Made by a program: the position numbers and the translations under genes | Part shown: positions 1 through 13,108 of the stretch, one piece after another | Position numbering within the stretch: the stretch's first letter is position 1 | Layout: each line of letters starts with the position of its first letter | NCBI GenBank assembly: GCA_024220525.1 | Contig: JAMYWO010000193.1 | Coordinates: 1 to 64,000, forward strand | Source: Cochliopodium minus | Lineage: Eukaryota > Discosea > Himatismenida > Cochliopodiidae | Reading direction: 5' to 3' | Length of the DNA stretch: 64,000 nucleotides | The notes under the pieces: generated by a model | Databases searched by the model: none | What the model saw: the letters and a program-made list of their open reading frames with translations, nothing else | What the model was told of the DNA's origin: nothing

Positions 1-140
1 AAAAATAAAAAATAAAAAATAAAAAATAAAAAATAAAATAAAAAATAAAAAATAAAAAATAAAAAATAAAAATAAAATAAAAAAAGAAAAATAATAAAAT
101 AAAAAAATTGCCAAGAAAAAAAAGTGTTCAAAAAAAATAA
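1..140. repeat. A/T simple repeat at window start
   Basis: The stretch is built of AAAAAT-type units followed by a less regular A-rich tail. It directly follows, in minus-strand sense, the splice donor of the last visible aminotransferase exon, so it is intron sequence. The same unit borders the N at 50971. No gene is visible here. Confidence 0.9.
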
Positions 141-152
141 TTGTTGATTTAC

Positions 153-1737
<1,585 letters not shown>

Positions 1738-1873
1738 CTAAAGACATTCACAACAAACAATTTTTATTTTATTTTTTCTCTAAACACTTGTAAAGAATAA
1801 AATAACTCTGTTGTGAGTGAACTATTTCTCATTAATTTTAACCACAAATGAAATAAAATTTGGAAGATTGTTT

Positions 1874-4336
1874 ATGGGTAATGCCAATAAGAAGAAATCG
1901 GGCAATAATATAACTCCCTCAAATCCAAATTTGGAAACAATAAAGAGATTGGTAACTCATTCTTCAATATATCAAACTTATAAATTGATATTCAAAGAAT
2001 TCAATCTTATTTTTATTATTCCTTTAATTAAAAAAAATAGATTGATACATGCAAGAATGGTCATCTGGTATTTGAGAAATTAAAAATGAGGGATGATGGG
2101 ATGAGATTGATAAAAGAAACCTCTCAAAAAATAACAGCGATAACATTTGAGGAGAATAATCTGGTTGATTCAGAATTCAATGAGCTCATATCATTCGCGA
2201 ATAGATTGAATAAGCTCATCATAATTAGAAATAACATCAATGAATCGAACATTAAAAAATTGACAGAGATGTTGATAACAAATGAAAGCATTAATACCTT
2301 TGTATTGAACAATTCAGGTAAAATAGATATCAATTTTTTATATGAACTTAATTGAGCAAACAGTTAAAAAACTAAAAATATTTTGCTTTCTAAGATACGT
2401 TATTCTGGGGCATATTGAGAACCCCAAATATTATTTTTTAAGAAAATCATTTGAATGCATTATTTTTTTGAAGAAATTGTGATATCATTTAACAATAATT
2501 TTTCATTTTAAGAATTACACTTGAAATGATCTGATATAAACAGATCTCATTTTGATACTTTTAAAGATCTCGAAATTTATGTCTCAATTTTTTCAAATTT
2601 TTTTTGAATACAAAGCACTTTTTGAGGGAAGCAAAATGAAAGAGATATCAAACATGATCTCACATAACAAATTTTTGAAGACGCTGGATCTCAGTTTTAA
2701 TGAAATAAACGAGTCAAAACTCCTTGGAGAATCACTCATCAACAACCAAAAGCTGGAGTGCCTCATCTTGAACTCGAACGAACTTGGCACGAGGGGTGTG
2801 ACCATATTATCGGAGTTTCTTTCAAAGAATACCACTCTAACTTGTTTAGATATTGGGCAAAACAAAATCTCTGAAGAGGGTATTTCAATTTTTTTTTTTA
2901 CATTGGTATTTAAAAGAAATTTTTTTTAAAGTCAACTTTAACACATTTTTTTTTCCGTTTTATTTTTTTTTTGCTTTATTTTTTTTTTTTTGATTTTTAA
3001 ATTATTTTACGGATTTAAATTATCTATTTCAATTTTTTTTTTTTCCTTTAAAAAAATTTTTACTTTTTTGCTATATTTCAATTTTTGAATTATTATTTTA
3101 ATTATCAAAAATTTTTTTTTTAAAGAAAATTGAATCAAATCAAATGATTTTTTTATTAAAATTACTATTTTTTTTTCAATGAAAAGGTTTTTCTAAATTT
3201 TGTGACAACATGGTTTTTTCAAACGTAAAAGAACTTAACTTAAGTTTCAACTCTATCACTGAAGGCATGATCGTAACTCTTTGCCAACACTTCTTTTCCA
3301 AAAACAGATCTTTGAAGGACATCAATCTTGATTACAACAAATTGGGAGGTTAATTCAAAATAAACCAAAAAATCAAATAGAATATAAAAAAAAATAAAAA
3401 ATAAAAATAAAAGAATAAAAGAATAAAAAAATAAAAAATAAAAAAAAAAAAAATCAAACATAATATTTAAAATAATATCACAAAATAATGATGGAAAATT
3501 AAAGATTGAAATGTAACAATTATAAAATATAAAAAATAAAAATTAAAAATATATAAAAGATTCAAAAAAATAAAAAAAAATAATTTCGTATAAAAAAAAA
3601 AATAATAAATAATCAATTTAGATAATGGAGTGAAAACATTGTGTAATTGCATAAAAGGAAATAATTTGAGAATCTACAAACTTCATTTGGGTTCTAACGA
3701 GATCACAGACGAGGGTGCCAAAACCTTTTCTGATTTTCTGTTGAACAACCACTGTCTCTTTTCTGCCAGTCTTTTCAACAACAAGATCTCTTATCATGGT
3801 ATAAAATTAAAATTTCAATTTTTTTTTGTTTTTTTAAACACTTTTCATTAATTTTTTTTTTTTTTAAATTTTTTTAAAAATTTTTTGTAAATTTTTTGCA
3901 AATTTGTTATCTTTAAAAGGTCTTGAGAGCCTTTTGTATTCAGTCAACCTCAATGACAACCTCAACTTTTTGAATTTGCACATGAACAAGACAGAAAACT
4001 TTGAAAGCTCTGAGTTTATTAGAAAAATTAACATCAAAGTATTTTTTTTTTAATTTTTTTTAATTTTTATTTTTTTATTCATTATTTTTTTATTTTTTTT
4101 TATTTTTTGTTTTAAATTTTTTTTGATAATTTTTTAAACTTTCTTAGTTGGAAAAGAACATGAAAGAGTGGGGCCCTGCCTTGACTTATTTTTACACTCA
4201 TTACTTCAAAGTTGCAATGCTCCATTTTATCATGTGCTTGAAGGTTCTCTATGTTCGCTATTCTTTCAAGGTTCCCAAAATGGTTGTTTATTACATCATC
4301 AAAATCTTTGATAAATTGGATTTTGAACCCAAATAA
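1874..4336 (+). CDS. Leucine-rich repeat protein (ribonuclease-inhibitor type)
   Basis: Multi-exon LRR protein. The start at 1874 (MGNANKKKSG) is chosen because exon 1874-1951 then splices in phase to exon 2041-2317 (IDTCKNGHLV). Further exons lie at about 2616-2880, 3190-3350, 3622-3800, 3919-4040 and 4148-4336. RI-type repeats are clear, for example LKTLDLSFNEINESKL, LECLILNSNELGTRGV and LKDINLDYNKLG. The C-terminus is a non-LRR helical segment (YSFKVPKMVVYYIIKIFDKL) that recurs in the LRR gene at 23.8-25.4 kb, so the two are family members. The N-terminal MGNAN could allow N-myristoylation, but residue 6 is Lys rather than Ser/Thr, so this is weak. The gene is divergent from the aminotransferase across a very short shared promoter. 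Ligand and role are unknown. Confidence 0.85.
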
Positions 4337-4678
4337 AAGTTAATGATCAAATTTTTTTAATGATAAGAATTTTTTTTAATTTTATTATTTTTTTTTTAAT
4401 TTATTTTTAATTATAATTTATTAATTTTAAAATACATACAAATTCTATCAATTTTTTTAAACCAAAATTTCAAGCAAAAACATGAGATAAAAAATATTTT
4501 TCGTTACCCTTGTTCCAAAAATTTCTTTATAAAGAATATTCTTTTATTTTTTGACCCAAGATGATTTAAACTTACTAGTTACAAAAACATACTTGATGCA
4601 AGAGGAGAATGGACAAATCATTTTTTTTTTGAGTTTTAAAAAAGAATTTTAACAGAATTTAATAAAAAAAATAAAAAA
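4337..4678. other. Intergenic A/T-rich spacer
   Basis: Spacer of 342 nt between two plus-strand genes. It contains T-runs and no open frame or RNA gene that I can recognise. Confidence 0.6.
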
Positions 4679-5318
4679 ATGATAGATCCCTCATTCAATG
4701 AAGAATTAACCTTGATGTACAAAAAATTGAAAGAAGAATTATTGATATTGGGCCAGCAAGTGCAACAGATATCTCGAGATACGCTCAATAAAAACCATGA
4801 TTGGAACAGCAAGAAGATCCTGGAATTGAGGGAAGAGTATCTGCGATGTATAAGATCCAATCTGCTTGCAAATGAAGAAGATCCAAGCCCAATGGAGTTT
4901 GTAGAAAAACATTTCGAAATTTCAGCGAAATTCAAACAATTGATCAAAGATCAAAAAGATTTGGAAGAAAAGGAGACGATTAACCTCTCCCCCAAATTTC
5001 AGGAGGCCATCCTTCTATTCAATTTGAAATTGGAGGAGTTGGAGAAATTCGCCTCCAAAAATCATTTCAAGATTCCTTGGCAGTTGAGATATGCTGCTGA
5101 AAGAGGGCAAGAGGGACATGTCGAATTCTCTGGTGGAATTATTAAAGGTTTTAAAAAAAGAAAAATATATAAAATTAAATAAATAATAAAATAAATAATA
5201 AAAATAATAAATTGATTGAAAAATAATATATAAAAAAATCATAAATGAAATGAAAATTAAAATAAAAATAAAAATAAAAAAAATAAAAAGATTTTGGAAG
5301 AGTTGGACAAATCAGGAG
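4679..5318 (+). CDS. Coiled-coil protein, 3' part lost at sequence gap
   Basis: Unrecognised protein. The first exon is about 4679-5146 and encodes about 156 residues rich in Glu, Lys and Leu, predicted helical/coiled-coil (for example LMYKKLKEELLILGQQVQQI), ending in QLRYAAERGQEGHVEFSGG. A GT donor follows, then a short second exon around 5290-5317 (ILEELDKSG) that runs into the N at 5319. The frame beyond the N is simple repeat, so the gene is cut by the gap. Codon use matches its neighbours. I could not match any family. The helical N-terminus would suit an adaptor or a kinase-type gene like the one on the other side of the N, but that is speculation. Confidence 0.6.
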
Positions 5319-5319
5319 N
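5319..5319. other. Single N: probable contig join or unresolved repeat
   Basis: One ambiguous base separates the exon end ATCAGGAG from a (TTTTA)n array. A plus-strand gene runs into it from the left and a minus-strand kinase gene from the right. Both are truncated 5' parts with no 3' part on the other side, so real sequence is missing here. Confidence 0.75.
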
Positions 5320-5424
5320 TTTTATTTATTTTATTTATTTTATTTATTTTATTTATTTTATTTATTTTATTTATTTTATTTATTTTATTTATTTATATTT
5401 ATTTATATTTATTTTTTTATTTTT
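5320..5424. repeat. (TTTTA)n microsatellite
   Basis: Nearly perfect ATTTT/TTTTA pentamers, degenerating to longer T runs at the right. It lies in an intron of the minus-strand kinase gene and borders the N at 5319. Confidence 0.9.
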
Positions 5425-5426
5425 AC

Positions 5427-7705
5427 CTTTCCACACTTCCCCAAAGCTGCCCTCACCAATTTTTTCTTTCAATTTTATGTCTTGCCACTTGATATGAGGA
5501 ATCAAACTCCTGTTTTCAACCACCAAGTCCGATATTTTCCTCTGTCCTCTTTTTTTTTCTTACAAAAAAATCAAAAAAGAAATTAATAAAAACTAAAAAC
5601 AATTTGATGAATAAAACAAATTTAAAAATAATTTTACAAAAAGTCAAAAAATAATGATAATAATGAATAAAAATAAAAAATATCGAAAAATTAAAAAATG
5701 AAAATTAAAAAATTAAAAATTTAAAAAAAATTAAAAATAATTAAAATAATAAAATAATAAAATAAAGAAAAATAAATAAAAAATAAAAATAATAAATAAT
5801 AACTTTTATAAAAATTAAAATAATAAATAAAAAATAAAAAATGTTTAATTCAAATAAAATAACAAAATAAGAGTAAAAATATTTCAAAAAAAAACCTGTT
5901 TCCAAATCAGATATTTTGCTTTCTAGATATTTTATCCTTTCTTCTGGAAAATTTTCCTTTAAAAAAAAAATAAAAAAATAAAAATAATTTTTTTGTAAAC
6001 ACAACAAAAATTGATGAAAAAGGAATACGAAAATGGTTTGTTTTCTTTGGTGATAATTCGATTTGTTTTGTTTTAAAACTGATTTGATTTTCTGGTACAA
6101 TTCTGCACTAATACAATTTCCTTCATTTTCTTTGATACCTTTTAAAAAAAAATTTAAAAAAATTTTGTCTAACATTAATTCGTTTTTATAATTTAAATTA
6201 TTTTTATTATTCATTATTTTTTTTAATTTTTTTTTTGAGTTTATGTTTTATTTTAAAAAATATAATTTTTTTTTAAAAAAATTTTGTTTTTTTAAAAAAT
6301 TTTTAAAATTTTTTTAAATTTTTTTTGATCAGTTTTTCAAACCTATTATTTTAATCAAGTTGTAGTTGAAAGAATCCAAAAATTTGAAGATTTTTTCAAA
6401 GTGTTCTTCTTCAAGCTTGTTGTGCTTCAAGTTGAGCCACTTGATGGGATATCCCTTGTGTTTTTCTATGATTGGAATCAGCTCTGTCATTTCTTTCACC
6501 TTTTCTTTCTTGTCTGTTTGAAGGTATTCGGACAGATCGACCTAGAAGATTAAAAAATACATAAAAAAGAAATATTAAAAAGAAATTAAATGAGGAACTA
6601 AATTTAAAAAATAAAAAAAAAAATCAAAAAATTAAAAGAAAATTTTTAAAGAATTATAAAAAAGAATATTCAATTAATAAAAAAAAAAATTGGAGTGAGA
6701 AAAACTTACACCCTTATAAAAAAAATTATAATATTTCCATTGATAGATTTATTTTTCATTTTGTTTTACTCCCTAAGTTTTTTAATAAAATCTGCTTTAT
6801 AAACTAATTTTGACCAATAATATTTTTACCCCCTAAGTAAATGAATTTATCCCATTTTAATTTTTTTTTCAAATAAAATTTTGTACCATCTTGAAATCAG
6901 GAGAATAAATTATTTTAATAATTTTTAAAAAATTCATTTAATTTTACCATTTCTCCCTTTTGTAAATTCGACATCATTAATTAAAATTAAAAAAAAAAGT
7001 TTTTTTACATCCTTTTTTTTTTTTTTTTGAAAAAAGTCTTAATATATAAATCACTTTAAAAATTTTTACTATCTATTCAAATGTTGAAAAATTTTTTTAA
7101 AAATTTTTTTTTTTGGAAAGAATCCTACAACCTAAATTTTTTTCAGATTTGAAATCCAGATTTTGTTTTTTTTTATTTTTCTTACTATCTGTTTTTAATT
7201 TATTTTGTCAAAAATAAGATTATAAATAATTCTTCAAAAAAAAATATTAATTCCACTTACTTCCTTTTTGTTCACAGTAAATAAAAATTTTTTTTCGAAG
7301 GAATAAGGATCATAATCAATTTACCATCTATAGATATCAAAGTTAATTGTGAAAAATAAATTATAATTATTTTTTTTTATATAATTTTATTTACCCACTA
7401 TGAAAAGGAGAAGATGGATTATTATGATATATCAAAATTTGAGATGATTTAGCAATGATTGATCAAATAAGAAAAATTACATCCTGTTGATAAAGATATA
7501 AAATTTTCATTTTAAAAAAATTTGTTTTTATTACTGTCTATTTGGTTCCGAATTGATTGATGATAAGTGATTCATGATTATTATGGAAAATATTTAAAAC
7601 ATAAAATTTGATATCAAAGAGAGAAAGAAAGGTTTTTACATTATCCCAAAATAAATCCCAATATTTGTATTCCTTCTTTATTTTGGATATATTATCTTTC
7701 TCCAT
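5427..7705 (-). CDS. LRR / coiled-coil / protein kinase gene with single-codon microexons, 3' part lost at gap
   Basis: Start exon 7640-7705 (ATG at 7705; 22 codons beginning MEKDNISKIKKEY and ending WDLFWDN) is followed by fourteen microexons at 6710-7537. Then come exon about 6353-6541 (VDLSEYLQTDKKEK, WLNLKHNKLEEEHF, an LRR unit), an LRR exon about 6025-6142 (GIKENEGNCISAELYQKIKS), a short helical exon about 5900-5958 (EERIKYLESKISDLE), and exon 5427-5560 with the first lobe of a protein kinase: IKWQDIKLKEKIGEGSFGEV, whose glycine loop is GEGSFGEV. The rest of the kinase domain should lie beyond the donor, in the region lost at the N (5319). The glycine loop and the I-x-W-x-x-I-x-L lead-in suggest a tyrosine-kinase-like (TKL) kinase. 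All junctions checked keep phase. The gene lies tandem to, and about 160 nt downstream of, the ABHD17-like gene. Kinase identity is firm; the start and array are inferred from splice signals. Confidence 0.78.
6542..7639 (-). other. Tandem array of 14 microexons, mostly single codons
   Basis: In minus-strand sense each unit reads AG|exon|GT(A). From 5' to 3' the exons are at 7535-7537, 7481-7483, 7395-7397, 7325-7327, 7261-7263, 7186-7188, 7129-7131, 7070-7072, 7009-7011, 6948-6956, 6887-6889, 6830-6832, 6770-6772 and 6710-6712. Thirteen are 3 nt and one is 9 nt. The separating introns are 51-102 nt, mostly 52-61, and have no mutual similarity beyond GTA at the start and AG at the end. All are phase 0 and together spell TDWMEIVIDGEMMGGG between the start exon and VDLSEY. 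Because each exon is whole codons, any skipping keeps frame. A shorter 5-nt reading of the 9-nt unit exists but would break frame. Confidence 0.72.
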
Positions 7706-7868
7706 GTGAGATTAATTTTGATTTAATTCCCTTTATCAGATACTATGTGACAATAAATATTTTTTTATTTTTTTATCTCAAATAATAAAGTTTAACAAAT
7801 CAAAAATAAAAAATTTTTTATTAAAATTAATTTTAATTTTGAAACAATAAATAAAACAATTTGTATTA

Positions 7869-9575
7869 TCAAAAAAATGAGAAATTGGATTTTAGTCCAA
7901 AGTCAGACACAGAGGTCTTTCCAAAGTAAAACTTGGTGAGAGAATTCTTCTTTTGTGATTTTATGACCTTATTGGTGTTGTCTATAAAATCGAAGAACTT
8001 ACGTAAATGAATTGAATACTGTTCAAAAAAAGATCTAAAAAGTTTTTTAAAATAAAACTAAAAAAAATGTAATAATTTACTTTTCTAAATTATTGTGTCC
8101 AGCTCCTTCGATAAACAAAGGCTCAAACCGGTAGTTTTCTTTTACTAAACCATGAAGCTCCTTTCCATGTGAAACATCAATGACAGAATCACTGGTACCA
8201 TGCATTATAAGGACGTTTGTGTTTACTTTCTTAATATTTTCTTTATATTTCAAATTTAAAAAATATTAAGAAAAAAATGAAAATGGAAAAAAAATTATAA
8301 AAAATTACCTCCATTGGGGAATATGTCCAAAAAACTCAGGGAAAAAGGCAAAACAACTCTCATGGCAGAAACGAAAGGGCTTTATAAAAATTTTTAAAAT
8401 AATAAACATAACAAGTTTTAAATAAAAAATTCTGAATTTTCAAAAAAAAAATAAAATAGATTAAAATAAAATAAAAAATAAATAAAAAAATATTCAAAAA
8501 AAAGTTTAAAAAAAAAAACATATATTAATTAATTCACATTATTTAAAAAAAACATTCTTATTAGGGTTTGAAGATACCTTTGTAAAATCAAACCAGCCAG
8601 ATTCTCGCTAGAAAGTTTGGAAGCCAGATAAGTGGAAGGGCCCGAACCCAAAGATCTCCCCATGACAATGATGGAAGAGGGTTTAATGGCCAGATCTTTG
8701 GTGATGTATTTGTAGATGCTTTCAATATCATCCATCGCAAAACTGGCGTTGGGAACTAGTGTTTGTTTGAACGACCCTTCCAATATTTTTTCCTTTATGT
8801 TGTTACTTTATTTTTAATTTTAAATTTTTTTTTATTGAATGGATCCAAAAAATAAATTTTATAATATTTTTTAATCATTCTTCTTTATTATATTTTTTAT
8901 TTAGTTTGTTAAATTTTTAATTTTATTTGTTTTACTGATTAAGTTCTGTTGTTGGAACATAGCTAAAGCTGTATCCAGTATAATCATACAAAACCACATC
9001 TACACAGAAAAATTCTGAGAATATTACGAAATATTCTCTCATTATGATTATATCTTCCCCATTCCCATGGCTATAAAGGATGGTAAATTTGCTCCTAAAT
9101 GAAAAGAATTAAGATTGTTGATAAAGTTAATTTCAGCATTTGATTTAAATTTTGAACTGACATATATTTTATATTATATTTTATATAATAAAAAAATTCG
9201 ATCAACATAACATATACAAATGATAATTATGATCTATTTATCAAATATATAGTATCTTATACTCCAAAGATGATTCTCACTAAAAAATTTTCAATACTTT
9301 AAATGATGTTATACCCTTTATTCTTGTAATGTAAGATTGGGATTCTATGTTTATATTTATTCGTTTCTATAAATCTGAATTCAGGATTCAAATCATTTAT
9401 CCAATCATAATTCCCCTCAACGATATCTTATTTTCAAAAATGATCATTATAATTTATTAGAAAAGAAAAAGGATACATGATTTGGGAGGCATAAATGCAA
9501 ATTTATCAACTATAGATTGGAAATGTTATGTTTCTATTATTAAGGAATATTGAATAAAAACTTACCAATATTCAT
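7869..9575 (-). CDS. ABHD17-like serine hydrolase
   Basis: Alpha/beta hydrolase of the ABHD17 (FAM108) type, the class that removes palmitate from membrane-attached proteins in animals. Exon 1 is only 10 nt (9566-9575). It joins in phase to DKFAFMPPKS, then YIVEGNYDW, then the exon with SHGNGED (oxyanion region) and YDYTGYSFS. Next comes the nucleophile elbow GRSLGSGP, then SPFVSAMRVVLPFSLS, and the exon carrying HGTSDSVIDVSHG (acid Asp) and IEGAGHNN (His). The full Ser-Asp-His triad is therefore present. The C-terminus ends KSNFSFF. The N-terminal Cys cluster that animal ABHD17 uses for its own palmitoylation is absent, so it may be soluble or recruited differently. The product has about the usual ABHD17 length. 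Confidence 0.85.
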
Positions 9576-9672
9576 TTTTTTATTTATTTTTTTACTTCTA
9601 TATGTGGTATTGTAGGTAAAAATAAAACAATAACAAGATAGGAATACAATATCCTAAGGATTAATGATCAAT

Positions 9673-10982
9673 CTATTTGGGAACGGTATATTTAGAAAGT
9701 ATTCCCTCCCATTCACCAATATATAGGCTATTTCCTTCCAACAAGATCGAGGTGATGGACATGTTATGACATAGCGAGTTAGATGGGAGTTTCTCGATGC
9801 CTTTATTTATCTGAGAGATCGAAAAAATCTGCAATAAATCACCCCTACATCCAAACATGACCTTGAATTGATCGACATGAATTGATAAAGGGATCTCATC
9901 AATCAGTATCTTTCTCAGGAGCTTACGGATAGAGAGGGAATAAAAATATACGTTACCCCCTGAATCAGTTGCGATCAAAATGGAAGATATGGGCTCGATT
10001 TTTAGACAATAGATCCTCTGACGAATGGATGGGATGAGATTTTCGCTAATCTTTTCGAGAGTTTCATAATGATAGGTGGAGATCTTCTTATCTTGGGTCC
10101 CCACGTAGATGATCTTGTCATCTATGGCAAATACTCTGATCTCTTTATTATAATTTTCTTTCTCTGACATCAGTTTGCTATTATTCATTTCTAGGGTTTG
10201 TATGTCAAAGACAAAGAGAGATGCTCCAATCGAAGAATATATCTTGTTGCCTAATTTTTCTATATGGGTCAATTTGCATGATCCTCTGAGTGGAGCTTCC
10301 ACTATTTTCAGAACTGATTCAGTATCATTCAATTCATAACACATTATTACATTATCCAATCCACTATAAAAATATGTGAAGTTGGTTTATAAATCACATG
10401 TTAATAATAATAATATTTACCCTTTTTTACCCAAATATATATTCTTTATTTTCTTTCTTGAATAATATCATATCGTCAAATTCTCCTAATTCATTTCCAT
10501 CCTGCGAATATGCTTTTGATTCTGATAAATAATAGATCTCTCCATTCATCTCACGTTTCATGATCTTCTTGATAGGTGCCATATTTTTTGATTTTCTGAA
10601 TATTTTGAAACATTTATCCATTTCTATTTTATCATGAAGCAAATGTTTATCTATCTATTTGGTGAATTCAATTTATTCATCACAAAATAAATGTATTTAT
10701 TTTCACCTTATAATTTTGTTTGAATGAATCCAAATAATTTTCCTTTTTATTTCCAGTTTTCCCATAATATCTGATATATAATTTCTCCCAAATGATATGA
10801 TTACGAGATAAGACCTGAAATTTTTTGCATGTCCCAAATAAGGAAATTATACTATAAAAATCAAGATTGAGAATTATCTTCAAATATATTTCCAAAGGTA
10901 ATATAAAAAAGGATTCTTGGGTATCGTAAATATCAAATTCTTCTATTGCATCTAATTTATGTTTGGTTCTTTTTCTCTTCAT
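9673..10982 (-). CDS. F-box protein with WD-like propeller
   Basis: Three exons: about 10707-10982, about 10427-10665 and about 9673-10369, joined in phase (NYK|IDKHLLHDK, then SGLDNVIMCYEL). The N-terminus is basic (MKRKRTKHK), followed by an F-box: ILPLEIYLKIILNLDFYSII and CKKFQVLSRNHIIWEKLYI. The rest consists of short beta-rich repeats such as KIYSSIGASLFVFDIQTLEM, KIIYVGTQDKKISTYHYETL and SILIATDSGGNVYFYSL, typical of a diverged WD40 propeller. The expected role is substrate receptor of an SCF ubiquitin ligase: the F-box binds Skp1 and the propeller binds the target. The target is unknown. It is divergent from the Zn2Cys6 gene. Confidence 0.82.
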
Positions 10983-11203
10983 TTTTTTTTTTTTATTTTT
11001 TTTTATTTTATCGTACTAGGAAAAACTTGGGTGATCAGATCAAAGAAAAAACAAATTAATGATATCATTATTTCTTCCGTTAAGAGATTTGGATGTCCTT
11101 TGTAAAAAAAATTCCTCCCTCAAAAATTCAAAGAAAATTAAAAAGGTGATCAAAAAAAAAAAAAAATATAGAGATCAAGAAGATAAATTTTTTTTTGATC
11201 AAA

Positions 11204-13108
11204 ATGAAAAGAAAAAATTCGACAAAGGCATGTGTAAATTGTCAGAAAACAAAGAGGAAATGCAATGATCAGAGACCTTGCGAAAATTGTGTCAAAAGAG
11301 GACTGGAATGCAAAGATATTGAAAATAAGACAAGAAAAAATTTAAAACCAACCAAAAATATTGAAAAGATAGAATCGGATCAAATGAGTAAATATATAAA
11401 TATAAATATATTATACACAAAAATTAAAAAAAAAAAATTTTATTTTTATGCTAAATAATAAATTCAGTTAAATCAAATGGCCAAAATATTATTCCCCAAC
11501 CAATAAAAAAACTACAGGAGAAAAAAGTAAATCCACTTAAAGCTCCGCCCTTTAAAAATTTTGTAAATAAACAACCACAGCTAAAGCCTGGCTATATATA
11601 CAATAATAATAATAATAATAATTACGATCCACAAATGGATAAAATGAAATCATTTTTCGAAGATTTGCAAACAATAAAACCTATTGTCTTGGATCAAAAT
11701 CAATTCAAAGAATCAAATAATAATAAACAGATGATAAATAAATTTGAAGTACCAATCTCTAATATACCACCATTATATGATGGAAAAAAGAATAATAATC
11801 AAATAGAAAATAATAATCAAAGCAATATTATATATACTGCAAATAATAATATATATCCTTTCAATGATAGTGCTATACATATAAATACTAATATCAAAAA
11901 TAATAATATCACTAATAATAAAATAACAAGCAAAAATAATAATAATATCACCAATAATATTTATAATAATAATAGCAATATCAATACCTTCTTTGAATCA
12001 CCCTATGAGAATCAAATAAAACTAAATTTGGATAGCAAATTGTACCCAATTGATCAAAATAGGAAGCCTACATCACAAGATAAGATCATCTATGAAAACA
12101 GGATGAACACAAAGGAGAATAAACTTTACATCAATCACAATATGAATGAGAATATCCATTATAATTTTGCAGAGAATAACATCAATACATCCAATAGCAG
12201 CACTAGCTATAGCAATAGTGGAAGCAATGGTAGAAATAATTCAAACGAGGAAATAAATTATAAAGAGGAATATAATAAAATGAAAAGGGATTACGATGAA
12301 TTGAAGGTCAAGATGAATAAATTAGAGATGGAGAATAATTTCCTTAAGAACAACATCCACGAGAAAAATTTCTTTTATGAAAAATATCGGTTGCAAATGC
12401 CCATCAATATTCCCCAGATATTGATTCCCTTGTTCAGCATAAAGAATGATACAATGTAAAAAAAAAAAAAGATAATTGATAATTAATTGAGAAAAAAATA
12501 TACTTAGGAATTATAAAACTATTGAATATAATTTCTTAAAATCATATTTTGAAGATTATTATGCTTTTTGTTTATCTTTCAAATTGACTTTTTTTTTTGT
12601 GAATGTTATAAAAAAATTTTACCTAGGTATTATGTTATATCTATCCAAAGCGACAAAGATTTTCATCCTGATCATATGCTTCTTGAGGATATTTCCAAAA
12701 ATTATTGCAATTATTATGGCTTGGATCCTCAAGATATTATTCACAAATTTATCAGCGATTATGTTTGCATAATACCATCCACGTTGAGAGAATCATTCTC
12801 TATTGTAAAATTAAAACAATAAATCCCTTTATATTTCTTTTTTTATTTTATAATATTTTCTTACCTAATTAATAAAATTTTCTTCATTCCATTAGGATCT
12901 GCTCAACAAATGCAAGAACAAAATCAATTATCTCAAGATTGTTGGACAGACCAAAAGCCCCACCAACCAGTATTTCAGGAACGAGGCACATTGGATCGTC
13001 TGTTGCAATGATAAGAACCAACCTCACTTGATTTTCTCTTTCATCCACGATATCACACCCATATCTGATTTTGATTTTCCAGGCTTGCCCTTGTTAGAAC
13101 TTATCTAA
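11204..13108 (+). CDS. Fungal-type Zn(2)-Cys(6) transcription regulator
   Basis: The start at 11204 (MKRKNSTKACVNC) opens directly into a binuclear zinc cluster, CVNCQKTKRKCNDQRPCENC followed by VKRGLEC (C-x2-C-x6-C-x5-C-x2-C-x6-C). Exon 1 ends at 11386 and joins exon 2 (about 11468-12456), which is Asn-rich and then a coiled coil (YKEEYNKMKRDYDELKVKM) that would dimerise the factor. A later segment, YVISIQSDKDFHPDHMLLED followed by ISKNYCNYYGLDPQDIIHKF, resembles a PAS-type fold. The last exon, 12897-13108, ends IPLL-like (GLPLLELI). Splicing between 12456 and 12640 is uncertain: a T10 run and two overlapping frames make the exact junction unclear. Zn2Cys6 proteins outside fungi are known in some amoebozoans. 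Confidence 0.78.

Noticed and set aside
1-140. AAAAAT array considered as a telomere or chromosome end
   Set aside because: The same array occurs in several introns and there is no G-rich telomeric unit.
6700-7640. Regular 57-61 nt spacing of short conserved words resembling a CRISPR or satellite array
   Set aside because: There is no repeated unit: the spacers are unrelated and only the splice-like ends AG and GTA recur, in one orientation. A splice-site array explains it better.
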